From Psychrobacter jeotgali (GTDB taxonomy: Bacteria; Pseudomonadota; Gammaproteobacteria; Pseudomonadales; Moraxellaceae), in contig NZ_CAJHAF010000001.1 of the NCBI RefSeq assembly GCF_904846315.1, positions 2,542,001 through 2,606,000 of the forward strand: 64,000 nt of DNA, read 5' to 3'. Below, in pieces: positions 26,422 through 35,253 of this stretch. The position numbers were made by a program, and so were the translations under genes. Under the pieces are notes generated by a model. That model did no database searches. It saw only the letters and a program-made list of their open reading frames with translations, and was not told the origin of the DNA. How positions within the stretch are numbered: the stretch's first letter is position 1; every line of letters begins with the position of its first letter.

Positions 26422-27222
26422 ATGACAACGCTATCTACTTTAAATAAGTTCAAAAAAGAAGGGGTCAAATTTACTTGTTTGACCTGCTATGACGCTATGT
26501 TTGCTCGCTTGATGGATAAAGCGCAGATTGATACTATCTTGATCGGTGATAGTCTGGGCATGGTAGTACAAGGGCACAGCTCAACCTTGCCCGTAACTAT
26601 CGAGGATATGGTTTATCATACGGCGAATATCGCTCGTAGCAATGAGCATGCGCTAATTTTAGCTGACCTGCCTTTTATGAGTTATGTCACCCTCCCAGAA
26701 GCCATAACTAATAGCCGAAAACTAATGCAAGCGGGCGCCCAAGTTATCAAGATTGAGGGTGGTAGCGAGCTTTGTGATCTGGTGACAACTTTAGCGCAGG
26801 CAGGTACGCCAACTTGTGTGCATTTAGGACTGACTCCGCAGCTGGTCAATGTGTTCGGTGGTTATAAAATCCAAGGCCGTAGTGATGAAGCTGCCGATAA
26901 ACTCCTCAATGATGCTCAAGCGGTAGTAGGTGCGGGCGCAGCATTGTTGGTATTAGAATGTGTACCAGCTGAACTGGCTAAAAAGGTCACCGAGTCTGTT
27001 GAGGTGCCAGTCATTGGTATTGGTGCCGGCGCAGATACTGATGGTCAAGTATTAGTCATGCATGACATGCTGGGAATGGTACATGGCCGCGTACCGCGTT
27101 TTGTTCATGACTTCTTAACTGATGAGCGCAACACCGAACATAGTATCGAAGGGGCGTTCGCACTTTATAAACAAGCGGTGCAAGAAGGCAGCTTTCCCAC
27201 CAAACAGCATCAGTTTGACTAA
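26422..27222 (+). CDS. panB: 3-methyl-2-oxobutanoate hydroxymethyltransferase
   Basis: First committed step of pantothenate synthesis, making ketopantoate with methylene-tetrahydrofolate. 266 residues, the usual size. It shows TCYDAMFARLMDKA, ILIGDSLGMVVQGHSSTLPVT with metal-binding Asp, GGSELCD, and the C-terminal IGIGAGADTDGQVLVMHDMLG. It has a GAGGG ribosome binding site and is followed by panC after 65 bp. Confidence 0.95.
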   Translation: MTTLSTLNKFKKEGVKFTCLTCYDAMFARLMDKAQIDTILIGDSLGMVVQGHSSTLPVTIEDMVYHTANIARSNEHALILADLPFMSYVTLPEAITNSRKLMQAGAQVIKIEGGSELCDLVTTLAQAGTPTCVHLGLTPQLVNVFGGYKIQGRSDEAADKLLNDAQAVVGAGAALLVLECVPAELAKKVTESVEVPVIGIGAGADTDGQVLVMHDMLGMVHGRVPRFVHDFLTDERNTEHSIEGAFALYKQAVQEGSFPTKQHQFD

Positions 27223-27287
27223 CATGCCCCAATAAACCCTAAATTTTTACCTAAGATAAGACCTTTTTGAGATAAAAAGAGTGATTA

Positions 27288-28145
27288 ATGCCTATTATTT
27301 ATCATGATATTTTAGCCCTGCAAGCGGCTTTACGCCCTTATCGTAGTGAACAACAAATCGCTTTAGTGCCGACGATGGGCAATCTACATGAAGGCCATCT
27401 TGAGCTGGTCAAAATAGCGAAACAGCATGCCGATATTGTAGTGGTTAGTATTTTCGTCAATCCCACTCAATTTGGGGCTGGCGAAGACTTTGATAGTTAT
27501 CCACGTACGCTTGATGCCGATGTGGCAAAGTTGGCTAGCGTTGATACCGATTATGTGTTTGCGCCGAGCGTTGCTGAGATGTACGAGTTATTACCGCCGC
27601 CGACTATTATCAGTGCAGGCGCTATTACCACCGAGTTATGCGGAAAATCACGTCCGACGCACTTTGATGGTGTCGGCATTGTAGTCTCCAAACTATTCAA
27701 TATTGTCCAGCCTGATGCGGCCATATTTGGTCAAAAAGACTATCAGCAACTGGCTATTATTAAACAGTTGGTTCGTGATCTAAGTTATCCGATTGACATT
27801 ATTGCTGCGCCTATTGTGCGTGCGCCTGATGGTTTGGCTTTATCTTCGCGTAATCAGTATTTAAGCCCCTCAGAGCGAGAGATAGCCCCGATTTTGCATC
27901 AAGAATTACAATCTTTAGCTCAACAGATAATAGCTGAAAGTTATAGCGAAAAAGGCTTGAGCGTCCTTGTTGCGCAATCTCGTGAACGTCTTAGCAAGGC
28001 TGGTTTTATCATTGATTATTTGGAAGTAAAGACCACTCAGTTAGATAAGGTATCTGCTAATAACAAACAAGATTTAATTATTTTGGCAGCAGCATGGTTG
28101 GGCCGAGCACGCTTATTAGATAATCAGCTGGTAGTAGCCGGTTAA
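27288..28145 (+). CDS. panC: Pantothenate synthetase
   Basis: ATP-dependent condensation of pantoate and beta-alanine. 285 residues with the nucleotidyl-transferase signature PTMGNLHEGHLELV, SIFVNPTQFGAGEDFDSYPR, FGQKDYQQL (KMSK-like) and ALSSRNQYLS, all in order. It completes the panB-panC pair. Confidence 0.95.
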   Translation: MPIIYHDILALQAALRPYRSEQQIALVPTMGNLHEGHLELVKIAKQHADIVVVSIFVNPTQFGAGEDFDSYPRTLDADVAKLASVDTDYVFAPSVAEMYELLPPPTIISAGAITTELCGKSRPTHFDGVGIVVSKLFNIVQPDAAIFGQKDYQQLAIIKQLVRDLSYPIDIIAAPIVRAPDGLALSSRNQYLSPSEREIAPILHQELQSLAQQIIAESYSEKGLSVLVAQSRERLSKAGFIIDYLEVKTTQLDKVSANNKQDLIILAAAWLGRARLLDNQLVVAG

Positions 28146-28196
28146 TGATGTTTTGAGTAGTTATTTGTCGTCGATAATAAATTAGGATAATGGGAC

Positions 28197-29162
28197 ATGG
28201 AAGCAAAAGATACTAACCAAGAGCTTATAGCAGCGCCGCCAAGCGACAACGATGAAGTGAGTATTTTAGTCATATCAGGACGCTCAGGATCTGGAAAAAC
28301 TTCAGTATTAAATATCTTAGAAGACTTAGGATATTATTCTATTGATAATCTACCTTTATCATTAGTCCCTGAAGCGGCTAACAAGCTGGTCAATGAGAGT
28401 GCTATAAGGCGTATTGCGTTGGGAGTGGATATAAGAACACCGCGCGCCGATTTATCCAAATTTGGAGCAACCTATAATGCTTTAAAACAAGCTTACGGCT
28501 CCAAAAATGTAAAGGTACTCTACGTAACTGCGCAGGATAGTATTTTGGTCGCCCGCTTTCATGCCACTAGACGTGTTCATCCACTAATGGCACAAGACAA
28601 GCAGGAAGCCACTGGTGAGAAATATGTGGCGCACAATTTACCTGCTGCGATCAAAAGAGAAGTGGCTCTGTTAGAGCCAATAGTCAGTTGTGCCGATATT
28701 ATTATTGACACCAGCGAGCTTAACATTCATCAGCTAAAAGAGCGTCTACGTGATCATATTGGGGCAGATAATAAAATTGTAATTAACTTGCTATCTTTTG
28801 GCTTTAAATATGGCAGCCCCATTGATGCTGATTTTTTGTTTGATGTGAGAATTTTACCTAACCCTCACTGGAATCCTAAACTACGTAGCTCAACCGGTCT
28901 TGATGAAGAGGTTGGCGAATTCTTTGCTGACTATCCAGAAGTGGCTGAGATGACCGATGATATCTCTACCTTTCTAAGTCGTTGGTTGCCTAATTTTCTA
29001 CATAACAATCGTCATACGGTAACGGTTGGTATTGGCTGTACAGGCGGCAAACATCGCTCAGTATTCATAGCTGATAAGCTACAAAGTGTTTTGACTAATA
29101 GCCTGCCAGAGGCGCTAATAGTGACTGCGAAACACCGTGAAAAGAATCGTTGGTCAGTGTAA
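28197..29162 (+). CDS. rapZ: RNase adapter / P-loop GTPase RapZ
   Basis: In enterobacteria RapZ guides RNase E to the sRNA GlmZ and so controls glucosamine-6-phosphate synthesis. This 321-residue protein has a Walker A GRSGSGKTS (about 31-39) and a DTSELN Walker B-like segment. The C-terminal RNA-binding half has LSFGFKYGSPIDADFLFDVR and GIGCTGGKHRSVFIAD. It follows panC by 51 bp. In many genomes rapZ sits with rpoN and PTS genes, so this location is different. A N-terminal tail of about 24 charged residues is extra. Confidence 0.9.
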   Translation: MEAKDTNQELIAAPPSDNDEVSILVISGRSGSGKTSVLNILEDLGYYSIDNLPLSLVPEAANKLVNESAIRRIALGVDIRTPRADLSKFGATYNALKQAYGSKNVKVLYVTAQDSILVARFHATRRVHPLMAQDKQEATGEKYVAHNLPAAIKREVALLEPIVSCADIIIDTSELNIHQLKERLRDHIGADNKIVINLLSFGFKYGSPIDADFLFDVRILPNPHWNPKLRSSTGLDEEVGEFFADYPEVAEMTDDISTFLSRWLPNFLHNNRHTVTVGIGCTGGKHRSVFIADKLQSVLTNSLPEALIVTAKHREKNRWSV

Positions 29163-29245
29163 TAATGTTTGTTAAAAATAAAAGTAGCTGGTCACTACTA
29201 AAATGAAAATCTACTTAATTTTTATCTATAACTTTGGAAACTTGT

Positions 29246-29755
29246 ATGATTGATTGGTCGGAACAGGATATGCGCGTCTCGCGCACAGAGCTCAAGAAAG
29301 CCCATGAGCGCTTGCAGGATTTATCGATACCGCTTGCTAGCTTATCAAAAAAGCAGCTAAAGAATCTGCCCGCCAGTGATTATTTTATGGCGGAATTAAT
29401 GGCACTTGCTGATATTACTAGCGCCAACGCTCGCAACCGACAAACCAAGCGGGTAGGTAAGCTAATTAGTGAAGAAAATCGCCACGAATTGGTCCAAGCT
29501 TTATTCGAAGCTTACTTTCCCAATGAGCAAGTTGCCAAAATAGAAAGCTGGCAAGATAGATTAAATATCAACGATGAAGGGACGATCAAACAATTCGTAA
29601 AACAATATAAAGCATCGGAGCGCAATAGTTTGTATCAACTGCTACTTTGGATTGAGTATGCCAAGCATATGCAAGACGATGAGTTAATGGCGGAGTCTAA
29701 AGAGGATTTGGCCAGCTATATCCGTGAAGTCTCGATATTGTCGCATTTAAAATAG
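29246..29755 (+). CDS. darP: Ribosome biogenesis factor DarP (YjgA, DUF615)
   Basis: YjgA/DarP family proteins associate with late 50S assembly intermediates. 169 residues from the ATG at 29246 (TTGGAAA ribosome binding site). The frame opens at a TTG at 29234. Family features are SRTELKKAHERLQDLSIPLASLSKKQLKNLP near the N-terminus and a lysine- and arginine-rich middle (NARNRQTKRVGKLI). It ends with a short C-terminal helix. No membrane segment. Confidence 0.85.
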   Translation: MIDWSEQDMRVSRTELKKAHERLQDLSIPLASLSKKQLKNLPASDYFMAELMALADITSANARNRQTKRVGKLISEENRHELVQALFEAYFPNEQVAKIESWQDRLNINDEGTIKQFVKQYKASERNSLYQLLLWIEYAKHMQDDELMAESKEDLASYIREVSILSHLK

Positions 29756-29767
29756 CTATTTAACTAT

Positions 29768-29808
29768 ATTGCTTAACGATCTTTATTGCTTAACGATCTT
29801 TGCTTAAC
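29768..29808. repeat. 17-base tandem repeat
   Basis: ATTGCTTAACGATCTTT occurs twice in direct succession (29768-29784, 29785-29801), followed by a third partial copy GCTTAAC. It lies between the darP stop and the terminator at 29886. Likely replication slippage with no evident role. Confidence 0.7.
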
Positions 29809-29885
29809 TACAGTTGCCTAAATGCAGGGGCTGAACTGCATATTTAGTTAACGATTGAATGGTTGTTAGCATCTATTTAGAACCA

Positions 29886-29916
29886 AAAAAAGCCAATCAC
29901 TATTGATTGGCTTTTT
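29886..29916. terminator. Bidirectional terminator between darP and dsbA
   Basis: AAAAAGCCAATCA (29886-29898) and TGATTGGCTTTTT (29904-29916) are perfect arms with a 5-base loop. T-runs on both strands suit the convergent darP and dsbA. Confidence 0.8.
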
Positions 29917-29995
29917 GGTATCTGTTAGTTCAAGTTCATGATAATTTAAACTGGCTTTTTGATGAGATAAAATAGCTGTACTATTTTTTGCTTTA

Positions 29996-30616
29996 CTACT
30001 TTTGTTCAGTACGGACTTTATCAACTAAAAAGTCGACTACTTTGGGTACTTGAGCATCTTCACCTGTTACCACGTATTTGCCATGTACTACTACTGCAGG
30101 TACACCTGAAAGCTGATAACGTTTAGCACCTGCCTGCGAGCGTCCTACTTTAGTACCTACTGCAAATGAGTTATAAAGGCTATTAAATTTCTTTTGGTCA
30201 ACACCTTTTGAGCCATACCATTTAGCAAGTGAGGCTTGATCAAACAACTTTTTGCCTTCTTTATGGACAGCATCAAAAAGGGCATCATGAGTCTTATCTT
30301 CATAACCAAGTAACTGCGCCGCATAGAATCCGCGAGCACTAGCTTCCCAAACTGGGTTAAGCGCCGCTGGAGTTTTAAAGAAGGCCACATCTTTATCTTT
30401 ATTTTTGGCCCATTTTTCCATATGCGGGTTTAGAGTGTAGCAATGCGGGCAACCATACCAAAAGAACTCACGAACGATAATAGCATCACCGCTGATGTTT
30501 TCTGGATTATCTAATACACGATAGTCCTTTCCTGCGACATAGTCGGCTGCTTGTGCGCTCATATTTGCAAGCCCAATAGCGCAAGCGAGACCGGTCAGTG
30601 CGATAACACGTTTCAT
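29996..30616 (-). CDS. dsbA: Thiol:disulfide interchange protein DsbA
   Basis: Periplasmic oxidase that introduces disulfide bonds into exported proteins. From the ATG at 30616 (AAGGA ribosome binding site) the protein has 206 residues. It has a signal peptide ending near AQA (about 23), a thioredoxin fold with the redox motif CPHC (Cys56, Cys59) and the cis-proline loop SGVPAVVV. The open frame continues upstream to 30718, but that extension lacks signal-peptide character and is rejected. The electron acceptor DsbB is not in the window. Confidence 0.94.
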   Translation of the reverse strand: MKRVIALTGLACAIGLANMSAQAADYVAGKDYRVLDNPENISGDAIIVREFFWYGCPHCYTLNPHMEKWAKNKDKDVAFFKTPAALNPVWEASARGFYAAQLLGYEDKTHDALFDAVHKEGKKLFDQASLAKWYGSKGVDQKKFNSLYNSFAVGTKVGRSQAGAKRYQLSGVPAVVVHGKYVVTGEDAQVPKVVDFLVDKVRTEQK

Positions 30617-31069
30617 ACTTTTTCCTTGAGATAAGAAGACTGAAGTTTTTAGTTTGTCTACAATAACAAACCATAGCGCACAGAATGCATTTATGTGCCT
30701 ATGATAACGTAAAAACACTAAAGTTGTGAACCGTATTCTTAATTAACCGTTGTAAAGCTGTGAGCTATTATTAATCTTAGTTTACAAAGTTGGTTATAAA
30801 GATATTGAGAAGATAAATAGACGATAAATAGATCGAGATTACATCCATTAATAAGTGGCTAAGCTGAATAGCTAAGGGCAGCCACAATCAACCACATATG
30901 CGCTCACGACAAAGTATAGGCGGTCATGCTAACATTAGTCTTATATAACCCCATCAATTACTGTATAAATATTATAGTATCATACAGGTAAGCGAATACT
31001 GGCTTTAGCATGCCCTTATAGATACTAAATAGAGATTAATATCGATAATGACAATAAAGGATAAATATT
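30617..31069. other. Intergenic region between divergent dsbA and ubiG
   Basis: About 450 bp of AT-rich sequence with no credible ORF. A possible -10 TATAGT occurs at 30973-30978 on the plus strand, without a clear -35. No repeat or terminator was found. Confidence 0.5.
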
Positions 31070-31939
31070 ATGAGTTTAGAGGATTCTGCTTCACAAAACA
31101 CCAATCCAAAAACCCCTGATAATAAGGCAGATGTTATGAATAATGAGATGACTATTGCTACCAATGTTGATCCTAGTGAAGTCGACAAGTTCAATAAACT
31201 GGCTAGCGAATGGTGGGATAACTCTGGTGCCTTTGCTACCTTGCACGAGATCAATCCATTACGTTTGAACTGGATAGAAGAAAACGTCAAACGTGGCTAT
31301 CAAAGTAATACTACTGAAAATACTAATACTGAAAGCCTTGATGCTGAGAACAGCACAGGATCCGAACTTGCCGGCAAAAAGATAGTTGATATAGGCTGCG
31401 GCGGTGGCATCTTAGCAGAATCAATGGCGCGCCGCGGTGCTGATGTAACCGGTATCGATCTAGGCACAGAAAACCTAAAAGCGGCCACGGTTCATGCCCA
31501 GCAAAGTGGATTAGAGCACACTTTACGTTACCAACATATTGCAGTCGAAGCGCTAGCAAAAACTCACGCCGGTCAATTCGACGTAGTGACTTGTATGGAG
31601 ATGCTTGAGCATGTGCCTGATCCTAGTGCGATTGTGCAAGCGTGTTTTGATTTGCTCGCACCGGGCGGTGTCTGTGTCCTGTCTACCATCAACCGTAACC
31701 CCAAGTCTTATTTATTTGCGATCATTGGAGCAGAATACGTGCTACGTTTGCTAGATCGCGGAACGCATGATTACGCTAAGTTTATCACTCCAGCTGAGCT
31801 CGATAAAATGGCGATTAATGCTGGTTTTACTCGCCAAGACATCATTGGACTGCATTATAATCCAGTCACTAAACGCTACTGGTTAGCGCAAAATGTCGAT
31901 GTCAATTATATGATGGCAGTGCAAAAACCGCTGGTTTAA
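31070..31939 (+). CDS. ubiG: Ubiquinone biosynthesis O-methyltransferase UbiG
   Basis: SAM-dependent enzyme that performs both O-methylations in ubiquinone synthesis. 289 residues, longer than E. coli UbiG (240) because of a N-terminal tail of about 25 residues and an Asn/Thr/Glu-rich insertion (about 84-103). Conserved parts are VDKFNKLASEWWDNSGAF, INPLRLNWIE, the SAM loop VDIGCGGGILAESMARRGA, TCMEMLEHVPDP and the C-terminal VNYMMAVQKP. A ribosome binding site AAAGGA precedes the ATG at 31070. mupP and yciK follow in the same direction, an order known from Pseudomonas. Confidence 0.93.
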   Translation: MSLEDSASQNTNPKTPDNKADVMNNEMTIATNVDPSEVDKFNKLASEWWDNSGAFATLHEINPLRLNWIEENVKRGYQSNTTENTNTESLDAENSTGSELAGKKIVDIGCGGGILAESMARRGADVTGIDLGTENLKAATVHAQQSGLEHTLRYQHIAVEALAKTHAGQFDVVTCMEMLEHVPDPSAIVQACFDLLAPGGVCVLSTINRNPKSYLFAIIGAEYVLRLLDRGTHDYAKFITPAELDKMAINAGFTRQDIIGLHYNPVTKRYWLAQNVDVNYMMAVQKPLV

Positions 31940-31975
31940 ATTCACCCTTTTTAATATGAGAGAAGAGTCTCTACT

Positions 31976-32686
31976 ATGACCCAATTTGTAAAAGCAGTTC
32001 TGTTTGACCTTGATGGTACTCTCGTAGATACTGCCGCTGATTTTGTACGCATTATTGGCAAGATGAGTAGTGAGAATAACTGGCAAGCGCCTAGCGCTGC
32101 TGATATTCGTGAGCAGGTCTCAGCTGGAGCATCAGCGATGGTCAAAATGATGCTCCAGCAAAATGGACAATCGGAGATAAGCGAAGAACAACTTCTTGAT
32201 TTTCGTCAACAGTTTTTGGACGATTATGAAACTGATATTTGTGTCGATAGCTGTTTGTTCGATGGGCTCGATGAGTTACTCACTGTGCTCGAAGAAAAGG
32301 GAGTACCTTGGGGTATTGTCACCAATAAACCACGTTATCTAACCGAGCAGTTATTAGAGATAATGGCATTAGATGAGCGCTGCTCAGTATTAGTCTGTCC
32401 TGATGATGTTTCACGAACCAAGCCTGACCCTGAACCCATGTATATGGCGTTAGAAAAGCTCAGTATACCGCGCGGTGCGGCCGGCTGCGTGCTCTATGTT
32501 GGCGATCATAGACGTGATATTGATGCTGGTAATGCAGCAGGTATGCAAACGGTGCTGGCAGCTTATGGTTATATTCCGCCAGAGGATCAACGCAATCTCA
32601 AAAAGTGGGGTGCTGATTATATCGTTGATGAGCCACAACAGTTAGGAAAGCTGCTGTTATCCTCCGGTAATTTTGAATATATATAG
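31976..32686 (+). CDS. mupP: HAD phosphatase, probably MurNAc-6-phosphate phosphatase MupP
   Basis: A 236-residue HAD hydrolase with motif I VLFDLDGTLVDT, motif II TNKPRYL, the lysine in RTKPDPEP and motif IV YVGDHRRDIDAGN. Such proteins are usually labelled phosphoglycolate phosphatase (Gph). The position directly between ubiG and a YciK-type SDR, and the VSAGASAMV and WGIVTNKP segments, match Pseudomonas MupP. MupP dephosphorylates N-acetylmuramic acid 6-phosphate in the AmgK/MurU cell-wall recycling route. The call rests on synteny and remembered similarity; substrate is not proven. Confidence 0.78.
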   Translation: MTQFVKAVLFDLDGTLVDTAADFVRIIGKMSSENNWQAPSAADIREQVSAGASAMVKMMLQQNGQSEISEEQLLDFRQQFLDDYETDICVDSCLFDGLDELLTVLEEKGVPWGIVTNKPRYLTEQLLEIMALDERCSVLVCPDDVSRTKPDPEPMYMALEKLSIPRGAAGCVLYVGDHRRDIDAGNAAGMQTVLAAYGYIPPEDQRNLKKWGADYIVDEPQQLGKLLLSSGNFEYI

Positions 32687-32760
32687 ATAATAAAATCTGT
32701 AAAACGAAGCATTTAAATAGTCCTAAAACACATTTTTATTAAAAAGTAGTGAGTAATACT

Positions 32761-33573
32761 ATGCATAATAATACTGAACACCTCGCTAGCTCAGCGGCCA
32801 ATCAGCCTTTAACCCATGATGATATTCGTAACTTCACAATGCCGGATAATAGCCTAGAAGATAAAATAATATTAATTACTGGTGCAGGGGCGGGGATTGG
32901 GCGAGTAGCGGCCTTGACCTATGCACGTTATGGCGCCACAGTCCTATTATTAGGGCGCACCAGTAGCAAGCTTGAAGCAGTGTATGATGAGATTGAAGGC
33001 TTAGGTGGTAAGCAGCCAGCTATTCTACCCATGGATTTAGAACATGCCAATTATAGCGAGATGCAACAATTAGAAGGCTTGATTAGAAAAGAATTTGGTC
33101 GCTTAGACGGTATACTACATAACGCTGGTATCTTAGGTGAGCTGACTCCACTTGAGATGTACGATGTTGATCTTTTCGCCAAGGTTATGAAAATCAATAC
33201 TACCGCTACCTTTATGCTAACCCAAGCATTGTTGCCGCTAGTAAAAGAGGCGCCAAATGGCTCTATTGTCTTTACTTCCAGCTCTGTTGGTACACATCCT
33301 CGTGCATTTTGGGGAGCGTACGCGCTGTCCAAACAAGCGGTTGAGGGCATGAGTGATATCTTTACCCAAGAGACTGAAAAAACCACCAATTTGCGCTTTA
33401 ACTGTATCAATCCAGGGGGTACACGTACTAATATGCGCGCCCATGCTTTTCCAGGCGAAGATCCTAAAAGTTTGAAAACACCTGAAGATATTATGCCAGG
33501 TTACGTCTGTTTAATGAGCGATGATAGTATCGGCGTACGTGGGCAAGTAGTAGCGTTACAACCCAAGGTTTAA
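32761..33573 (+). CDS. yciK: YciK-family short-chain dehydrogenase/reductase
   Basis: Oxidoreductase of unknown substrate. 270 residues from the ATG at 32761 (a GTG at 32749 is possible). Classical SDR features: LITGAGAGIGRVAALTYARYGA for NAD(P), LHNAGILGELTPL, SSSVGTHPRAFWGAYALSK with the catalytic Ser, Tyr and Lys, and NPGGTRTNMRAHAFPGEDP after the active site. The last segment is characteristic of YciK. A 35-residue N-terminal extension precedes the fold. Conserved neighbour of ubiG-mupP. Confidence 0.85.
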   Translation: MHNNTEHLASSAANQPLTHDDIRNFTMPDNSLEDKIILITGAGAGIGRVAALTYARYGATVLLLGRTSSKLEAVYDEIEGLGGKQPAILPMDLEHANYSEMQQLEGLIRKEFGRLDGILHNAGILGELTPLEMYDVDLFAKVMKINTTATFMLTQALLPLVKEAPNGSIVFTSSSVGTHPRAFWGAYALSKQAVEGMSDIFTQETEKTTNLRFNCINPGGTRTNMRAHAFPGEDPKSLKTPEDIMPGYVCLMSDDSIGVRGQVVALQPKV

Positions 33574-33683
33574 CCTAAGTTTTTAACTATTGAAGTTATG
33601 ATCCACTAGCCCCATCTATTTGTTATTAAAGACTTTTATAGTATTGAAGATAAGTAATAATAAATAAACAGAAGGATAAGATT

Positions 33684-33950
33684 ATGGCAGGTGGATGGTC
33701 AAGAGATGGCGCTGAACATGAGCAAATGGATGCCACTGTAAATGATGCTTTAGACCGCGTGCGCAGCGCGATACCCAAAGGTGAGAGTAGTGAGTATTGT
33801 GATGAGTGCGGTGAGCGTATTCCAGAAGCTCGCCGAATAGCGCTACCAGGGGTGCAGCACTGCGTTGGCTGTCAGACTGAGCTTGAGCAAACGGCAAAGG
33901 CAACCGAGCTTTTTAATCGCCGTGGTAGTAAAGACAGCCAGTTACGCTAG
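33684..33950 (+). CDS. DksA/TraR-family C4 zinc-finger protein
   Basis: Small 88-residue protein with a short N-terminal helix region and a C4 zinc finger (CDECGERIPEARRIALPG then CVGC) followed by a C-terminal helix. It resembles the short YbiI/TraR-type members, not full DksA, and lacks the long coiled coil. These proteins can bind the RNA polymerase secondary channel; that role here is inference. A good AGAAGGA ribosome binding site precedes the ATG. It is followed by a perfect 58-bp palindrome. Confidence 0.85.
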   Translation: MAGGWSRDGAEHEQMDATVNDALDRVRSAIPKGESSEYCDECGERIPEARRIALPGVQHCVGCQTELEQTAKATELFNRRGSKDSQLR

Positions 33951-33970
33951 TTAGGTTAACTAGCGAGTAG

Positions 33971-34028
33971 CTAACCTATAAAGAAAAGCCCTGTACGATA
34001 TCGTACAGGGCTTTTCTTTATAGGTTAG
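33971..34028. terminator. Perfect 58-bp palindrome, bidirectional terminator
   Basis: Arms 33971-33999 and 34000-34028 are exact reverse complements with no spacer, a 29-base-pair stem. The GC core CCCTGTACG is flanked by A/T tracts that give U-runs on either strand. It lies between the convergent zinc-finger gene and ompR. Such length without mismatch is unusual for a terminator. Confidence 0.85.
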
Positions 34029-34095
34029 TTGTAATTAATAAAAAGATTGTAAGTTAAACACCAATCGGACCAAGTGGCATCGTAGCATTTTATGG

Positions 34096-34866
34096 CTATT
34101 TATCACTAGTCTCGTTAGTATCAGCTTCTGGCTCAGCTTCGTCGGGAACGAAAACATAACCCACACCCCACACGGTCTGAATATAACGTGCTTGTGAAGG
34201 ATTGTCTTCAATTAAACGGCGTAAACGTGATACTTGAACATCAATTGAGCGCTCCATAGCTCCCCATTCACGGCCACGGGCTAGATTCATCAATTTGTCA
34301 CGGGTTAAAGGCTCGCGTGGGTGCTGTACCAATGCTTTTAATACTGAAAATTCACCAGTAGTCAAAGTCACCACATTACCATCACGTTTGAGGGTGCGGG
34401 TAGATAAATCAAGGGTCCAAGGTCCAAACTCAACCACTTCTAACTGATAGCTTGGCGCCCCAGGAAGCTCACGGTTTTGGCGACGCAAGACCGCTTTAAT
34501 ACGTGCCAGTAGCTCTTTTGGATTAAAGGGCTTAGGTAGATAATCATCGGCACCTGCCTCAAGACCAGCGATACGATCAGCATCTCCCCCTTTCGCAGTT
34601 AGCATAATAATAGGAATATCAGCATTATCCTCACGTAAGCGCTTACAAATGCTGATACCATCCTCGCCCGGAAGCATTAAGTCTAACACTACTAAAGAAA
34701 AGAGCTCTCGCTGCATCAATTTGTCCATCTGACTGCCATCGTGAGCAGTACGCACTACAAAACCATCGTCTTCTAGAAAACGTTGTAGCAAAGAGCGCAA
34801 GCGCGCGTCGTCGTCAACGACTAAAATACGCTGAGTCATCGTATCGGGGCTTTTATTATCAGTCAT
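34096..34866 (-). CDS. ompR: OmpR-family response regulator
   Basis: Two-component DNA-binding regulator, 256 residues. Receiver domain (about 12-130) with acidic pocket VVDDDAR, phospho-acceptor Asp62 in VLDLMLPGEDG and LTAKGGD. C-terminal winged helix (about 150-240) with LTTGEFSVLKALVQHPREPLTRDKL and VDVQVSRLRRLIEDNP, diagnostic of OmpR. It begins at the ATG at 34866, with AAGGAG six bases before; the open frame reaches 34887. The kinase envZ normally follows ompR, but here the next DNA is a palindrome and an opposite-strand gene, so the partner must be elsewhere. Confidence 0.92.
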   Translation of the reverse strand: MTDNKSPDTMTQRILVVDDDARLRSLLQRFLEDDGFVVRTAHDGSQMDKLMQRELFSLVVLDLMLPGEDGISICKRLREDNADIPIIMLTAKGGDADRIAGLEAGADDYLPKPFNPKELLARIKAVLRRQNRELPGAPSYQLEVVEFGPWTLDLSTRTLKRDGNVVTLTTGEFSVLKALVQHPREPLTRDKLMNLARGREWGAMERSIDVQVSRLRRLIEDNPSQARYIQTVWGVGYVFVPDEAEPEADTNETSDK

Positions 34867-35253
34867 ATCGATCTCCTTAATAAGCATTATTATTGTAAAA
34901 AGCGTTGTAATTATTAGTACATCTATTTAATAAAGTATCCATTAATAATAATTTGATTACAGAAGTTAAGCACAACTTTTGTGCATTAACTAATTATTAA
35001 TTGATTTTTTTAATATTATTGCTTTAGTGTATAAGATTGCACTACTAATTGCATCATTTGTCGGCATAAATGCTGTATGCGTTTGTTTAACAGGGGCTTA
35101 CTATAGCTGCTCTGAGCTGATTTGCCTGATAAAAACCTTTATTTTGTTAATAAATAGTAGGTTTTAAGCCATAAAAAAGAGAATGAATAATGAAAGTATA
35201 AAAAGGATTTTTATTCATGCAGCTTTTGCTATAATGCCAAACTACATTTCTCA
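34867..35253. promoter_or_regulatory. Divergent ompR/tex promoter region
   Basis: About 385 bp, very AT-rich, with no credible gene. A perfect TATAAT lies at 35230-35235 on the plus strand, 19 bp before tex, but a recognisable -35 box is missing. If used, the tex mRNA would have a leader of about 12-27 bases. No clear ompR promoter could be assigned. Confidence 0.4.

Noticed and set aside
29768..29808. Tandem repeat as a CRISPR or iteron array
   Set aside because: Only two full 17-base copies in immediate succession, no spacers, no replication gene nearby.
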